This document shows positions 1 through 13,068 of a stretch of 64,000 nt of DNA, in pieces. The translations under genes were made by a program, and so were the position numbers. The first letter of the stretch is position 1; the number at the start of each line of letters is the position of its first letter. Source of the stretch: Bostrychus sinensis (taxonomy: Eukaryota > Chordata > Actinopteri > Gobiiformes > Eleotridae). The notes under the pieces are model-generated. The model searched no databases. It saw nothing but the letters and a program-made list of their open reading frames with translations, and had not been told where the DNA came from. The stretch lies in assembly GCA_020698575.1 (NCBI GenBank), contig CM036256.1, positions 20,165,908-20,229,907 on the forward strand, given 5' to 3'.

Positions 1-464
1 TGCTGCATGTACATAGTATGCAAATATTAAACAGCAATGGTAAATAGCCATATTTTCACAGAAGATAACATAATGCAATTATTTACAGACTGCTGCAAAC
101 TTATCAGATTTATTACTACAGCAGCATACCCTCTATCTAGTTGTGGTGGCCCATTAGTGACATAACACGCCATATTTTTGTCTATAGCATTGACTACTGT
201 CAAAATAAAGTATGCACTAAATTTCATTAATTTGCAACCTTAAATGAGACTTAATTAAGCTTTGTAGTATGCAAGTGTGAAAGAAAAAATTACTGTGGAA
301 TGTAAATTGGCAGAATGAATATTGTAAAGAAAATGGTCCACCAACAACACTAGGTCTATGCAAAATTAAGTCAGCTTGGCTAGTGACTTGAAATTTTTCT
401 TTAACGGAAAGTGAGAAAATATTTAAACTATGAAAAAACAAACAAATCGTGTGGACAAACCTAC

Positions 465-506
465 CTGGCCCGTTTTTTTGACATGTTCCCATAAATTCAC
501 ACAGCC
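465..506 (-). other. Orphan 42-bp exon-like segment
   Basis: Bounded by TCTTTTCCAG| and |GTAGGT on the minus strand, this segment of 42 bases is open in phase 0 (GCVNLWEHVKKTGQ) and also as GLCEFMGTCQKNGP. It sits downstream of the orphan first exon at 1148-1250, and the gene would continue past the left edge. I do not recognise the product. Confidence 0.3.
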
Positions 507-1147
507 CTGGAAAAGACATAACAAGAGTGTTTATGATAGAGACAGTTAACACAGTTACAACAAAACATATATTTACACATATAATACCAAGCAAACTTAA
601 CCTGCAAAATAAAGGCGTGACTAAAACAGTTTTACTATGTAAATAAGTCCAACATGGAAATTAGCAAAACATTTAGCTATAACCGGATGTAAACAACATT
701 AACTCAAGCCACATGCTAATGCTAAGTATTGCGGCTACATGCTAACGTACTACAGGTTACATTTTTTATAGCTACATGTAACTATGCGGCTAATAAATTT
801 ATAACTCCAGGGAGGCTAGCTAATTTAAGACAGTCGTAAGTTCAGTGCCACCACAAGAAACGTACAACATCCATATTTCTCAACTAAAACAGATGCGCAC
901 TTACATAGATTAGAGACCCTAGGTTTGTGTTTATTTTAACAGAGTAACATTTCTAAGAATCTGGGTGCTGCATTTATAGACATAAGCTAGCCGAACAAAA
1001 GAAAACGCATCGCCATGTAAGCGCTGATTTTGCAACTTGTACTTTTAGGGGAAAAAAACACAATTGAGGAAATAGACTATATCAAGGTTTAAATTCGGTT
1101 GACATTACGAGAGACTGTGGACCACCGGAATTAGCTGTTTATCCTAC

Positions 1148-1250
1148 CTGGTCAATAATTTCACATATGTTAGTCTTTGCGGAGCAGATTCCACCACCAG
1201 AAGGCTGTGGACACGGAAACGATCAGCCATGGACTACAACTACCAGCAAC
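1148..1250 (-). other. Orphan first-exon-like segment with ZNF143-like promoter motif
   Basis: On the minus strand a start in good context (TCCATGGCT, ATG at 1230) opens 83 bases that end in a donor, CCAG|GTAGG at 1148. Next to it, ACTACAACTACCAGCA (1233-1248) resembles the ACTACAATTCCCAGMATGC motif of ZNF143-bound vertebrate promoters. The 27-codon reading (MADRFRVHSLLVVESAPQR...) is not a protein I recognise and does not stay open into the next exon-like segment, so the ATG may be an upstream ORF or the transcript non-coding. Confidence 0.4.
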
Positions 1251-1299
1251 ACCCATCATCCCGCAAAGCACGACGGGATAACAAGTAGGTTTTCGCGAA

Positions 1300-4180
1300 T
1301 ATTTAGTAGATTAGTAAATTATTAATACAATGCTGCCATAAAGATGCAAGATTTTATATTAACGCATTTTCCGCGTCATAGAGACCTATATTGGAGCTCA
1401 TTTGTGTACGTATCTCCTTATAATCTACCAAAAATAAAAGATCAGACTGTGTAACGTAAATGAGTGGACTATGGCTACAATGCATTCTCTACAGTACCAG
1501 CTACAGTACGCAGTTTTATTGTAGCCTAATTCTTAAAAATGCCACCAATTAAATCTCCGAATGCAGCAGAAAAGAAAAAATCTCTATAAAGGGTTACGTA
1601 TAACTTTGTTTAGCATAAATAATTAATACAAGTTTGGTAAAAAAAAAAAAAAATGTGGAGTATATGTGGAGTTGTATTTCAAGTGCCCATTTCAACCACA
1701 AGATGTCATACTAAACACAGTTCTGCTTTTGTCTCTAGCCAGCCCTCTGATGATGGAAATGAACTGGCCTGTGTGGAGAATAAGTGATGCAGTACCCTTG
1801 GGTGCCTGTCTGTCAGGGTGAAAGCTTTTGGTTTTATCTTGTGCCAGATCACCTGTATGTGCATGATTCATCTGCGATGAGGCCAAAGCAAATATAGTGT
1901 GTATTGTGCCTCTCTAATATTTAATAATATCCCATTGTCAGCTTTGGGCTGCAAATACTCTTTAAATCTATTTGAATTATTATTTTCTGTGCTAATTTAA
2001 TGATTAGTTCTTTTTTTTTAACTGCATGGTATTTTTCTCACACCAATTCTTAAAATAGGCTGTAAGTAAAAAAAAAAAGTCCTTTTGACTTCACATGCAA
2101 ACTGCTAATGTAAGTTAAACCTAAGCTCTCACGGGGCTCATCCACAATCAGCCACACAGGCTTCAATGTGCTTCTGTTGGCTAGCTGTAGCTAAATGACT
2201 TAATTTAATTATTAGATCCAAATAGAGATCTTAACAGTCTGCCATTAGCATCAATTGTGCTGGGCTTCAATGTGATCTTTCTAACAGTTAATTTATATCT
2301 GGGGAATTAAAACATTGTGACCACAGATCAGTTTAATACAGGCTGCTCCTGGGGGTGCATCAGTGCTTTCTAATGCAAGTGTTGTACTGACAAAACAACC
2401 CAACATCCAAGGTTTCCTCCACTTGTCCATGTTGTTGTCACAGCAACAGAAACCAGGATGTTTAAGAGTACTAAAAGAAAGGGTTGGGCTCAAAGTGCTG
2501 ATGTGCACAATCAAGTCAATCAGTGGAGTTTTGTCAGTTTTCAGAGGTGGGTTGGACTTTTACCATCTTCCCTGAAATTGTTTAATGCTAAAGGCCCCAG
2601 AATAGCTCCCTTCATTGTAAGTGTCTCTAGGAGTTATTCAAGCTGCGTCTGTACTTCTTCAGGTTTCTTCTACTCTATCATCTGAGAAGGGTAGCCCACA
2701 GTGGCCCTCTCTCTTGGGACATCATGAGAATACCGCTTCCAGAAATAGAGGTCTCCTTTCAACCTCCTTTTCCAGGTATCTGTCACATTAATTTGCATTA
2801 CGGGATGAGAACACACACTGATCACGCACACAAAGAATATATGTGCACTGAGCTAAAAACACTGTTTTTGTGAAGTATTGCAGGGAGATTGCAGAGAAGA
2901 CTGATGAAGAAAGTCAAGCCAAGGTTAGTGTGTGCGTGTGTTCATTGATTAGATATCTCTATTATTAGCAACTTCCCTATGCAACCTGAACTATAGCAGG
3001 TTAAAAGGGATGCTGTATCATAGCTGTAGCTTTAGGATCTGAAGCTGTATCTAGCTTCTGTTGCTAAAAGAGAAGCATGCTTTAATTTACCGTTTTCTAT
3101 TTCCTCCTGAATTATAACTGACCTTTGTTTTGTGGAGAGTACCGAGATCAAACCAAACAAGAAAACATGCATGCAGAGAACAAACTTAATTTACAAAGAG
3201 TCTCCTAAGACACAAGGGTCATTGTATGTTGAACAATATATGTTCAAATGTCTTTCAAGATGCTGCAGGCTATCCTGAGCATCCTTTAATGTTAAATAAA
3301 AGAATGCTTAACAGTACTGCTTTAGATAACCCAAGTTGAAAAGTGTGTGTGGAGATCTCTAATTTTCAGTTTAGATCATATTTGGTTTGTATGTGCATAT
3401 TTACATTTGTGTCTGATGAAAAATGCTATGACTAACATCTGCAGTTTGGGCATCCCTAGTTTTACTAATTCATTACTTACCCCACAAATAATGAGCCAGT
3501 TGTGGGTATTTCTGTACATGCTTTGATCATATTATGATTGACCGTAAGTATTCTTTGTCAGCAGTTTGCATATCCTGTTGGAAGTCAGTAAAGCTTTGAA
3601 GTAAGGATAGAGGTCAATTATGTCTCAAAAGGTTCAGAAAAAACCCCAGTTAACACTATTCTTATATTCTGTCAGTATATGTATCTGTAGCATCTGCACT
3701 TACAATAATATTTTAATGTTATTGTCTTGCTTAAGTGTGGTTTGGGCATTGTGAAGTATTCATTCAATGTGATAATAAGTAAATCCTTTCATTAATTGGG
3801 TTTTAGGGTGGTGGAGCTGTTACAGTCACAGTTAATTGACCTCGAGAATGGAGCTGAGCATAATTTATACTCAGCTATAATTAACTGTAGCATAGGGTCC
3901 AGAAAAGAATGTTGTCTTTTTCTTGTAGTCCTATGGCATGTGATCTCTTAACCCCAATTAACCAAGTCTGACCATATAGAGAAAACTTTTAGGGCACATA
4001 GATGAAATCAAAACATCTTTACACAGTGATTGTGGTACATTATCATTAAGTTCATGTAGTTGGTGCACTAATTTAGATCACTATGTGTTTAACACTACTT
4101 AGTTAAAACTTGCCTGGTGGTCTGTGCATCCCTTTAAATGTTCTTTTCATCATATGACACCTCTGCAAAGACAATAGCTT
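1300..4180. other. No recognised gene
   Basis: AT-rich intergenic sequence. Only short ORFs without conserved features. Two plus-strand pieces (about 2707-2782 and 2883-2922) are bounded by splice-like dinucleotides and stay open when joined, but they match nothing I know. Confidence 0.5.
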
Positions 4181-4185
4181 GTATT

Positions 4186-4430
4186 TATTCGTTTATTCAT
4201 TCATTCATTCATTCATCTTCTTCTGCTTTTTATTGTTAGACTTGAGGAGCCTATTCCAGTAACCATAGGTAGATCTTGGTAAATGGCCAGTCACTATCAC
4301 ATTCACTCACTAGGGACAATTTAAAGTCACCATTTTACATGCATGTCTTTGAACGGTGAGAGTGTAGTTGGCGGGCCTGTTGGCTGAGAGGCAGGAGCAT
4401 TAACCACTCTGCCACAAAAAAAATCTCTTT
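4186..4430. repeat. ATTC microsatellite and dispersed teleost repeat
   Basis: A short run of ATTC units (about 4190-4216) leads into a segment with GAGCCTATTCCAG, CATTCACTCACTAGGGACAA and ACATGCATGTCTTTGAACGGTGAG. These are landmarks of a common dispersed teleost repeat that recurs at 33400-33690. Confidence 0.5.
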
Positions 4431-5056
4431 GATGTCTTTTGCCCACTTCTATGCAGCGAGTGAGAGGCAGGTTCTGTTCTGTCGCACTGCCATTGTTGGA
4501 AAGTTATTTAGGGCCACAACTACAGTAAAAGGTCAACAGCATATAAATTACTCAAGTCAGACAGCTGGACTTGTAATGCTTTATATCCTCCTAATAATAG
4601 CTATAAAAGTGGAAATATTTTGGGATGTAATGGTCCGTTTTGGTCCCTAACACATCCTGTCAAGGACATTCGGCTGCCTGTTATTGATGGATAGAGTGTT
4701 GAAGATGCAATCTGACACCGTCTGCTTACTGGATAGTCTCATTCACCATGAGGCTGCCACCACGGGATGCCGCAGACAAGCACCAAAGCACTATGTTTCC
4801 CCACTGAGATAATACGCTGACAAATATATTGATCTCAGCAACCCTCAAATCTGGCTCCTAACAGTGACTACAACTTTGTGTGACTGGAGACAAATCCTGC
4901 AGCCTTATATGTTCACACTGGAAGAAAAGTGTGCTCTATATTTTCTGAATTCGCTTATTGATGTACATCAATCAGGCATAATGTTATGACCAATGCATTG
5001 ACAGGTGAAGTAAATAACACAGATTATCGACTGTGTGGAATATTTTACCCAGCAAG

Positions 5057-5594
5057 CAGTGGTGGAAGAAGTACTAAATTCTTTTACTGAAGTAAAAGTA
5101 CAGATAAAGAAGCAAAAATTTACTCAAGTAAAAGTAAAAGTATAACCTTAACATTTCTACTTAAGTAAAAGTAGTAAAGTACTTATTTTCAAATGTACTT
5201 CTGAGTAAAAAAAGTAAAAGTATTTTGCACAGATTCAAGAACTAATGAATGTGTTAAATGTGAGGGATTTTGCTGAAAAACTGTGCTGAAAACTAAAGTT
5301 TAACTGCAACAGAGGAGACTGAATCTGTCTGTGAGTATTATTTACTGCATCTTTTATACTCATGTACTGTGTCTACAATGAGGACAGGGCAAAAACTATG
5401 ATTTTAAACCAAACTCAAAATACTTTGTACTTCAAACCAATTCAAAAATAGTAGTGGTGTAAAAAGTACAGATACATGTAGTGAAGTAAAGTAAAAGTAC
5501 CCCTTGTAAAATTTACTTTAGTAAAGAACATATACATGAAAATTGTACTTAAGTAAAGTAACTAAGTACTTTTTACTTAGTTACATTCCACCAC
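5057..5594. repeat. Self-complementary teleost repeat with GTGGTGGAA/TTCCACCAC ends
   Basis: The left end reads AGTGGTGGAAGAAGTACT and the right end TTAGTTACATTCCACCAC. The interior is made of ACTTAAGTAAAAGTA-type units that occur in both orientations, so each half can fold on the other. This is the well-known fish repeat built from AAGTAAAAGTAC words and behaves like a non-autonomous inverted-repeat element. No ORF. Confidence 0.6.
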
Positions 5595-6650
5595 ATTTTG
5601 TGTCCGAAGTTGATATGTGTGAAGCAGTAAAAATGGGCAAGCTTAAAGGTACTGTAAGCAGCATGAACTCATACTGATTTGAAAATGATACTTCAGTCTA
5701 AATCAAAACAGTGGTGTGTGGGTTGCCAAACTGTCTGCTTTTCTGATTGGATGATTGGCAATGCAGTTTTAGAACCAAAACAACAACAAAAAAAAGTAAA
5801 CAAAAACAACTTGGCCATTATGTAAAATATATTTTTTATTGATAATAAATCAACGGTACCATTGTTATCAGTAAAACTAATAGTTGATTTAAAAATGTTT
5901 ACATCATATCTTTGCACACTTGTGGGTAATATTAATGAAATATAAAAAATATTTTCTGCTCATAGCACCTTTAAGGATATGAGTGGGTTAGGTCCAAATT
6001 GTGATAGCTCCAAAACTGCAGTTCTTGTGGGTTGTTCCTAGTGTTCATTATCCAAGGAAGGAACAGTTGTGAACCAGCGACAGATAGACGTGGGGAGTGA
6101 AGACTGGCCTGTGTGGTCCAATCCAACTGCTCAAATTGCTTGAGAACCAGATGCTGGTTCTGATAAAAAGGTATACACAATATATCAGAATTTTTTGTGT
6201 ATAGGGCTACGTCTTAGGTGGTTGCATTATTACCACCAATAACAAGCAGGTGATCATGTTGTTATGCCTGACCAGATGCCACATTAAGGGACACTTTATA
6301 GGCCAGTATGAACGCAGCCTGAGTGGACTCTGGATGTGTCTGACAACACTCTCTCTGCCTTGTTCTTCAATCCTTTAATCTCTGCATAAACCCACTCTGA
6401 CTTCATCGCCCTGAGTCATACTGTATCAGACTCCTCTCCACTGCTCTTCCCTCTGTATTTCTCCCCAGTGTGCTCCTCCCGTCACTAGTGCACAGACAGC
6501 GGGAGATACTGCACTGTTCAAATCGTTGCTCATTTACATAGAAGTACATCTTATATCCTCTCTGTAAGAAGGGGAGCTATTTTTGCACAAATATGTAGAT
6601 AATTATATATTTTTTCATTTCTTTTTAATTTTTTATTTGTTTTGTTCATG

Positions 6651-6651
6651 G

Positions 6652-6722
<71 letters not shown>
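6651..6722. repeat. (TA)n microsatellite
   Basis: About 70 bp of nearly pure TA dinucleotide with one interruption. ORFs reading YIYIYI through it are artefacts. Confidence 0.95.
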
Positions 6723-6723
<1 letters not shown>

Positions 6724-7137
6724 CAGTATATAGAAAAATTCAATACAATACATTCCATGTAAGGACAGTAGGACGAAGAACTATTCTTATGAAACCTACC
6801 CCCTTCTCATTTCATAATTTACAGAACATAGATGGCCCCAAGCACAGACCGATTATTTAAAGAAATAGTTATCCACACATACAGAAATTCCCTCTAGTTA
6901 TTTTCATTTTTACCATACATCTTTAGTACTTTTTGTTTATACTTGCACTTAAATTGAGAAAAGTTTAAACATTTTTTAAGCATTTTGCAATTCCTGAGAA
7001 TTCCATTGTTTTACACTGACCACAGAAATGCACATTTGTTTGAGTGTGGTTCTGCCAAAGGGATGTTTAAAATCAAATTTTCTTCTACTACTGTCATCAT
7101 TTACTGTAAAGAGGTTTTGCAGACTGGATGGTAATCA

Positions 7138-8258
7138 TCAATGTTTTGCCTTGTGCATAATTAGCAGGGTTTGTAAAACAACTAAATCCTTCAGTTTTAA
7201 GAGTCCTGACTTCAGAAACAGTCCATTAGTGTGTTCTTTTGGAGCAGCTCTGTGTATAGTTCTTATTGCTCTCTTTTGTAATAGAGTTAAAGGCACTAAA
7301 TTGCTGGTGTATGAATTTCCCCACACTTCCAAACAATGAATTAAATATGGTAAAATGAGTGAACAATATAAAATTCCCATCGCCCTATAATTTAACACAT
7401 ACTTAACTTTGCTCAGAACAGCAAGATTTCTACAAACTTTCTTTTTAACATATGCAATATGCCGCTTCCATCTTAACTTCTCATCTATGAGAATTCCTAA
7501 AAATTTAAACTCAGATACTCTTTCAATATCAATTCCATTGAAACACAGATTAACCATGTCAATACATTTTTGATTTGTAAACACCATAAACTTTGTTTTA
7601 TTTAAATTTAATGAAAGCTTATTATCAAACCATTTCTGAAGTAGGACCATTTCATGTTCAATACTACCCAATAAGAGTTTTAAATTCTTTCCTGAACAGA
7701 AAAAAAATGTGTCATCTGCAAAAAGAGCAAAACATAATATTTTTGACACATCACAAAGATCATTAATATATAAAATAAAAAGTTTAGGCCCCAGTACAGG
7801 GCCTTGAGGGACTCCACATAGGATTTTTTTCACATTTAGATACATATCCAGATAAGTTAACATATTGTTCTCTATTTTCTAAATAACTAGCTACCCATTT
7901 TAATACTATGCCTCTAATTTCATAGGATTGTAATTTTGATATCAAAATACCATGGTCAATGGTATCAAAGGCCTTCTTAAGATCAATAAAGTCAGTGCTC
8001 AGTATCATTTAACAGTGAACGTTTTTCTATAAAACAATCACATTTTTTTACAAAAAGTTTCTCCAAAACTTTGGAAAATTGAGAAAGCAAAGATATAGGT
8101 CTGTAATTAGTGAGAAAATGTCTGTCACCAGATTTATAAAGTGGAATAACCTTAGCTACCTTCATTCTGTCTGCGAAGACACCTGTTTTGAAAGAAAGAT
8201 TAGTAATGTGTCTTAAAGGTTTAGTGTAGCAATCAATAGTATTTTTAACAATGCACAT
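7138..8258 (-). mobile_element. LINE reverse transcriptase, decayed copy
   Basis: Three adjacent minus-strand frames join into one non-LTR reverse transcriptase with frameshifts. Landmarks in order: VIPLYKSGD and NYRPISLLS, DLKKAFDTIDHGIL, VPQGPVLGPKLF, the catalytic FADD box, KTKFMVF, FKFLGILIDEKLRWKRHI, and YCSLILPYLIHCLEVWGNSY followed by LQKRAIRTIHR. The pattern fits the jockey/CR1/L2 superclade. The 5' half is missing, so this is a dead 5'-truncated copy. The FADD aspartates remain. Confidence 0.88.
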
Positions 8259-8554
8259 ATCTAAACCATCACTATCACATAGTCAAAACACTTTAGGCAA
8301 ACAGCACTGAAAAGGCAAAAAAGGCAAAAGGATGCAGAGTGCACAGTTTACACTATGAGCAGAAATGGTTTAACAAGGAAATACTGATCATATAGAGCTG
8401 TAAATTATTGCACCAATAAACACATTTTTGGTTTTGTGTGAGGTTATAGCTTATCTGCTGCTTTCATTATAAATAATTTTCAAAGCTTTTTAACTAACTA
8501 GCTACTCATAACTTCACCTTGATACTTTGTGTTTCCTGACCTTATTTGTCAATA

Positions 8555-8640
8555 TAGTGGTTCTCAAACTTTTCACACCAAGTACCACCTCAGAAAATGG
8601 AACTAAAACAGACCAGACTCAAGATTTAAATAGTTGTTAA
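8555..8640. repeat. hAT-like element fragment
   Basis: GTGGTTCTCAAACTTTTCAC followed by ACCAAGTACCACCTCAGA is the typical terminal sequence of a widespread hAT-like vertebrate element. I could not find a matching second end, so this is probably a fragment. Confidence 0.4.
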
Positions 8641-9390
8641 CCCTAGACTTGAAATAAACCAGCCAGGTTTTTTTCCATTTCAGACACATCTCAGACACTA
8701 GTGTGACACTAAGTGTCACTAGAAAGAGCTGAGCATAAACTCAGGTTCATTGTGATTTGGCTCATGTTAGTTTATTAACAATATGTCTATGGTAGGATAC
8801 AATTAGCACAATAAATCTGTCTCATAAAATGCTCTATAACTTGTAGTTACAGTTTTACTGGCAGCCTTTGAACATTTGTTATTGTATACTGTTGGCAAGT
8901 TGCTCTATAAATATAATTCATTGTGAGCAATCAAATAAATGTTTTCTGCCCAGTGAACTGTATAATAGATTGGATTATAAAGCTCTACCAATTATCAGTT
9001 TCTCTATACTAATGTCAGCTCTAAAGGGAAATGGAGTGTGCACATGCAGTAAGGCCGATACGCTAACATCTTGTAAATAAAGTGGAAACAATTTATGAAA
9101 TTCTTCTGATTTACAAAACTTCAACTATGACCCGAGGCACATGTAACATGAGAAATTGCATAAAAAGGCCATACAACCTGCTTGTGTTTTGTTCCTACCA
9201 CCTAGTATATGTAACAGTTTCTGGGAGGAGACTAAAACAAACCACAGACGTCACATGAGTAAAAAAAACAGTTGCTCTAGTTGTAAATAAGTGTCTGTAT
9301 GCTTTCTTTTTCTTTGAGCTTCTGACGAAAGCACCACTTCGATTCCACAGGGTCAGAAGGAGTAACAGACTTCTTCCTTCCTTTATCTCT

Positions 9391-9441
9391 CTGTGTGTGT
9401 GTGTGTGTGTGTGTGTGCGTGCGTGCATGCGTGTGTGTGTG
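9391..9441. repeat. (GT)n microsatellite
   Basis: A run of TG dinucleotides, slightly interrupted by GTGC and ATGC units. The HTHTHT and CVCVCV readings through it are artefacts. Confidence 0.9.
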
Positions 9442-10157
9442 GTGATGACGGCATCGGCTGTGGACAAGCTGTGTGTCTCAGCATGGGGGGTGGCTTGTGT
9501 TTGTCGGAGGAGACAGAAGGAGCTGAAAAGTGGTGGTGTGCAGCGTCGCTAGCTCATCCAGTGACTCAGCAATTTCACAGATGAATTTTGTAAATAATCC
9601 CCTCTTTACTTCTTATCCCCTTTTGGCCCTTTTTTGCAAACTCTACATAATCATTAATGTCTCATTAGTTAATTGCATTTAAAAATGGCATCTCATCATT
9701 TAATGACACTCAATTAGGCAAAAAATGGGGCAAAATTACAAAACACCAAATGATTGTCTTCCTGCTATAATAACCTATAGAGGAGTGTCAGAGCTGTATT
9801 GGTTTGCATTGGGAACTCATCACTGGCAGCGTTCATGGGTTTAGTGCCGGGAGACGTCAGAGGCACTTTGCTGAAAGCATAGAAAGACAGAGGACAGAAA
9901 TAGACCATGCAGTGATATGTGAGGAAGAGAGGAGAGAGGCCCTGGGTATTCTGACATCCCAGATAACACACTATCCAGCCGTGTGCGGTGGGGAATTAGC
10001 ACTGAAGACAATGAATAAAGTAGGAGGAAGTGGAGGGACATGAGCATGCACTGGGTCATGACATAAACTTGTGATAATGTGTGTTTCAGAACCACAAAAA
10101 TAGTTGCATCTGAGGAGGAGAGGGAAGTTAATGACTCCACCAAACAAGGCAACATTA

Positions 10158-10594
10158 GTTTAGACCAGACGTGTCCAAAGTGTGGCCCGGGGGCCATTTG
10201 TGGCACAAACTGAGATTTCATTTGGCCCTCAGCTTCAATGACAAAATGCATTACTTATGGCCACCAGCACTGCCATAGTGTGTTTCCATAGCTTTGTCTG
10301 TACATTTGTGCATCTCAACTATGACTCTATGCAGTGTATTTTCAAATTAGCTGATTGAAAAATAATTGCAGTTTTTATCTTGAATGATGTTATTTTGTTG
10401 GGACTTGTCAGAGAAAATAATTTATAATTATGTGGCTTTTAAAAACAAAATGCTTATAAAACAGTGCACTGAATGTATAATGTATGTGCGTTCAGTTACC
10501 TGACAATATCAGGAATTACAGTTGGCCCTCGAACATTTGACCATTTTCAAATCAGGCCCTCTTTGACAAAAGTTTGGACACCTCTGGTTTAGAC
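10158..10594. mobile_element. hAT-type MITE with 8-bp target duplication
   Basis: The element (10166-10586, 421 bp) starts CAGACGTGTCCAAAG and ends CTTTTGTC-free TTTGGACACCTCTG; the ends are inverted copies with one mismatch in the first 14 bases. GTTTAGAC flanks both sides (10158-10165 and 10587-10594), the 8-bp duplication expected of hAT transposition. Inside, GTGTGGCCCGGGGGCCA near the left and TCAGGCCCTC near the right mark a common fish family. No transposase is present. Confidence 0.8.
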
Positions 10595-10624
10595 CCACCA
10601 AAAAACTTGGAGAACAAATGCACA

Positions 10625-10800
10625 TCTCAAGGTACCTCAATGGCTCACCTGGTAGAACATGTACCATACAAACCCATGGCCAGAGTTTCTTTCTCAGCTT
10701 GGGCAAACTTGCTCCGTCATTCCCACATCTCTGATTTCTGATCTACCAACTGTCAGTATATAATAAAGCCAAAAAGGCCCAAAAATATACAAAATGCAAA
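10625..10800 (+). repeat. tRNA-derived SINE, decayed
   Basis: CTCAATGGCTCACCTGGTAGAACATGTACC recalls a polymerase III A box region. The body ends TATAATAAAGCCAAAAAGGCCC, a tail typical of teleost tRNA-derived SINEs. The B box is degraded. Confidence 0.6.
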
Positions 10801-11976
10801 ACTTAGAATCATCCAAATTTTTATTTTCTGTTCTTTGACACTGACATTTTTCATTCTATCAACCAGTAAGCCCACCATTGCAATGTGAGTTGTAAACAGG
10901 ATTACAATAATTTTTGGGGAAAGAAACACAACTGAAAAATCACAGTGATGCTATTCTTATGTCATATAAATGTGTTGTTACAATCTTTACTATCTCTCTC
11001 TCTCTCTTTCATAAAATTGACACATCACCTCTTCATATGAGCCCAGGCTAAGCCAAGGTCCAATAATGATAAAAAGGCCCTCAGAGCAGCGGAGTGGCCT
11101 GGTGCATGCCTGTATGAAGGTGATGGATGCTGTGAGGGTTTCCCAGTCCCCCTGACAATTAGACTGTCAGTGCCTTTGCCCTGCACACTCTGAAACAGAG
11201 GCCTGCTTCAGGAACTCATACATCTTTTCTAAGGCCACCTTAAAATCACTACTGGGAGATTCTGTTCCTACACACAGTCCTTGATCCCACTCAAAAATTT
11301 ACCCCCATGCACCCCCTCAGTAATATGTTTGAGATTTTTGTCACATCGACAAACACAGTGATGGAGCATACCAGGTTTCCTTGGACTATAGTGTGTAACC
11401 TGCACAATAAGACATACACCATCACAGTTAAACTGTTGTGTTTAAGGGTCAAAGAAACACTCTGTTTATCTTGTTTGTGTTTTTGTGAACTTTTTCCTTT
11501 TTATTTTTGAGAGAGAGTGGCAGCCTCTGTCTGGCAAGCTGCTGCTGCACAAGGGAGCGCTGCATTTAGTTTATAAGTTTGTTGCAATGTCTGGCGGTGC
11601 AGTTTTTGTTTGTTTTGGTTTTGTTCCTTGTTGTTTATATTTGTTTCATATTATTAAGAAATATATTTTTAAAAATCTTTGCCCTAACACTTTTGAGCAA
11701 AACATTTCCTCCTCTGCTCTTATGGAATATAATGCCTGTATTGGGGGTACAACAGATTTTGGTGTCAACAATCAAGTAACTGTTAATTTTGAATTGTGCA
11801 GCAGTAGGCTATTTAAAATGTGTATGGTCTCAACTTTGCAGATTGTTAAGCTGTTTCCTGTCAAGGTTTCTGCTTTGGAAGTGCCATAGCAACAGAACTA
11901 AAGCTATAGGTGCAGTATACAGGTTTAACCATTAACATTTTAGACCGCTTTGCGCCAAATTACAAAGCTATTATTT

Positions 11977-13068
11977 AAAAAGCATTCAACACAATTAATC
12001 ATTCAATCTTACTTAATAAACTAGAAAAATACGGTATTAGAGGAGTAGCTGGAAACTGGGTTGGAAATTACTTAACAGAAAGAGCTCAATATGTCAAAAT
12101 GGGAGACTATACATCTGAGTATCTTGGCATTGCCTGTGGTGTCCCCCAGGGGTCAGTATTGGGCCCATTGCTGTTCAACTTGCATATAAACGACTTATTC
12201 TGTGTTTCTCAATTAAAATTAATCCTTTTTGCTGAAGAAACCAATATTTTTTACAGCAGTTTGGACGTTAATGATCTCATCAATACTGTCAATAATGAAC
12301 TACAAAAAATAAAAAAATGGATGGATTCGAACAAATTGTCATTAAATGTTAGCAAAACAAAAGCAATGATTTTAGGAAATTGCTAAATAAATTTAAAATC
12401 ACAAATTCGATCAAAATCAAAATCGATGATGTACAAATTGAAAATATAATTGAAAACAAATTCTTAGGCGTGATCATGGACAGGAAATTATCATGGAAAG
12501 CTCACATCACTCATACAAAAAAGAAAATAGCCAAGAGCCTCTCGTTTATAAATAAAGCTAAGTACTACCTGGATCTGAATGCACTACGTACATTATACTG
12601 CTCACTGATTTTTCCTTATTACACCTACTGTGTTGAAGTTTAGGGGGAATAATTACCGTAGTATAACAAATGCTCTTTTCATATTGCAAAAGCGTGTTGT
12701 ACGGATCATTCATAAAGTTGTTTTTTTAGAACATACTCATGATCTCTTTATTCGTTCCAAATTATTGAAATTCCCAGATCTTGTCAAATATTGTACCTTA
12801 ATGTTGCTATTCAAAGCTTTCAACCAATCATTACCTTACAATGTACAAAAAAACTTCATACTTAAAGAGACAGTTTATGGTCTGCGAGGTTATGGCAATT
12901 TTTTATGACCAAATGTTCGAACCACTTGTAAGTTTTTGTGTGACTGTATGTGGAGTTAAACTATGGAATGCACTGGATCCTCATCAAAAGCAATGCCAAT
13001 ATATTCATGCATTTCGAAGTTTATATAAACAAATGGTCTGGTCAGATTATAGAGAGAAACGGGCTTAA
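11977..13068 (+). mobile_element. LINE reverse transcriptase, 3' half, catalytically dead
   Basis: A plus-strand relative of the element at 7138-8258, broken into four frames. Visible: KAFNTINHSILLNKLEKYGI, CGVPQGSVLGPLLFN, a FAEE in place of the catalytic FADD box, NKLSLNVSKTKAMIL, KFLGVIMDRKLSWKAHI, YCSLIFPYYTYCVEV, LQKRVVRIIHK and a C-terminal CGVKLWNAL. Both catalytic aspartates have changed to glutamate and several frameshifts are present, so it cannot be active. Confidence 0.88.

Noticed and set aside
2707..2922. Two exon-like plus-strand segments that remain open when joined
   Set aside because: The joined peptide matches no family I know and the splice signals are ordinary; chance is likely in an AT-rich region.
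9195..9467. ORF with a His/Thr run
   Set aside because: The run is the (GT)n microsatellite read on the minus strand, and the rest has no conserved feature.
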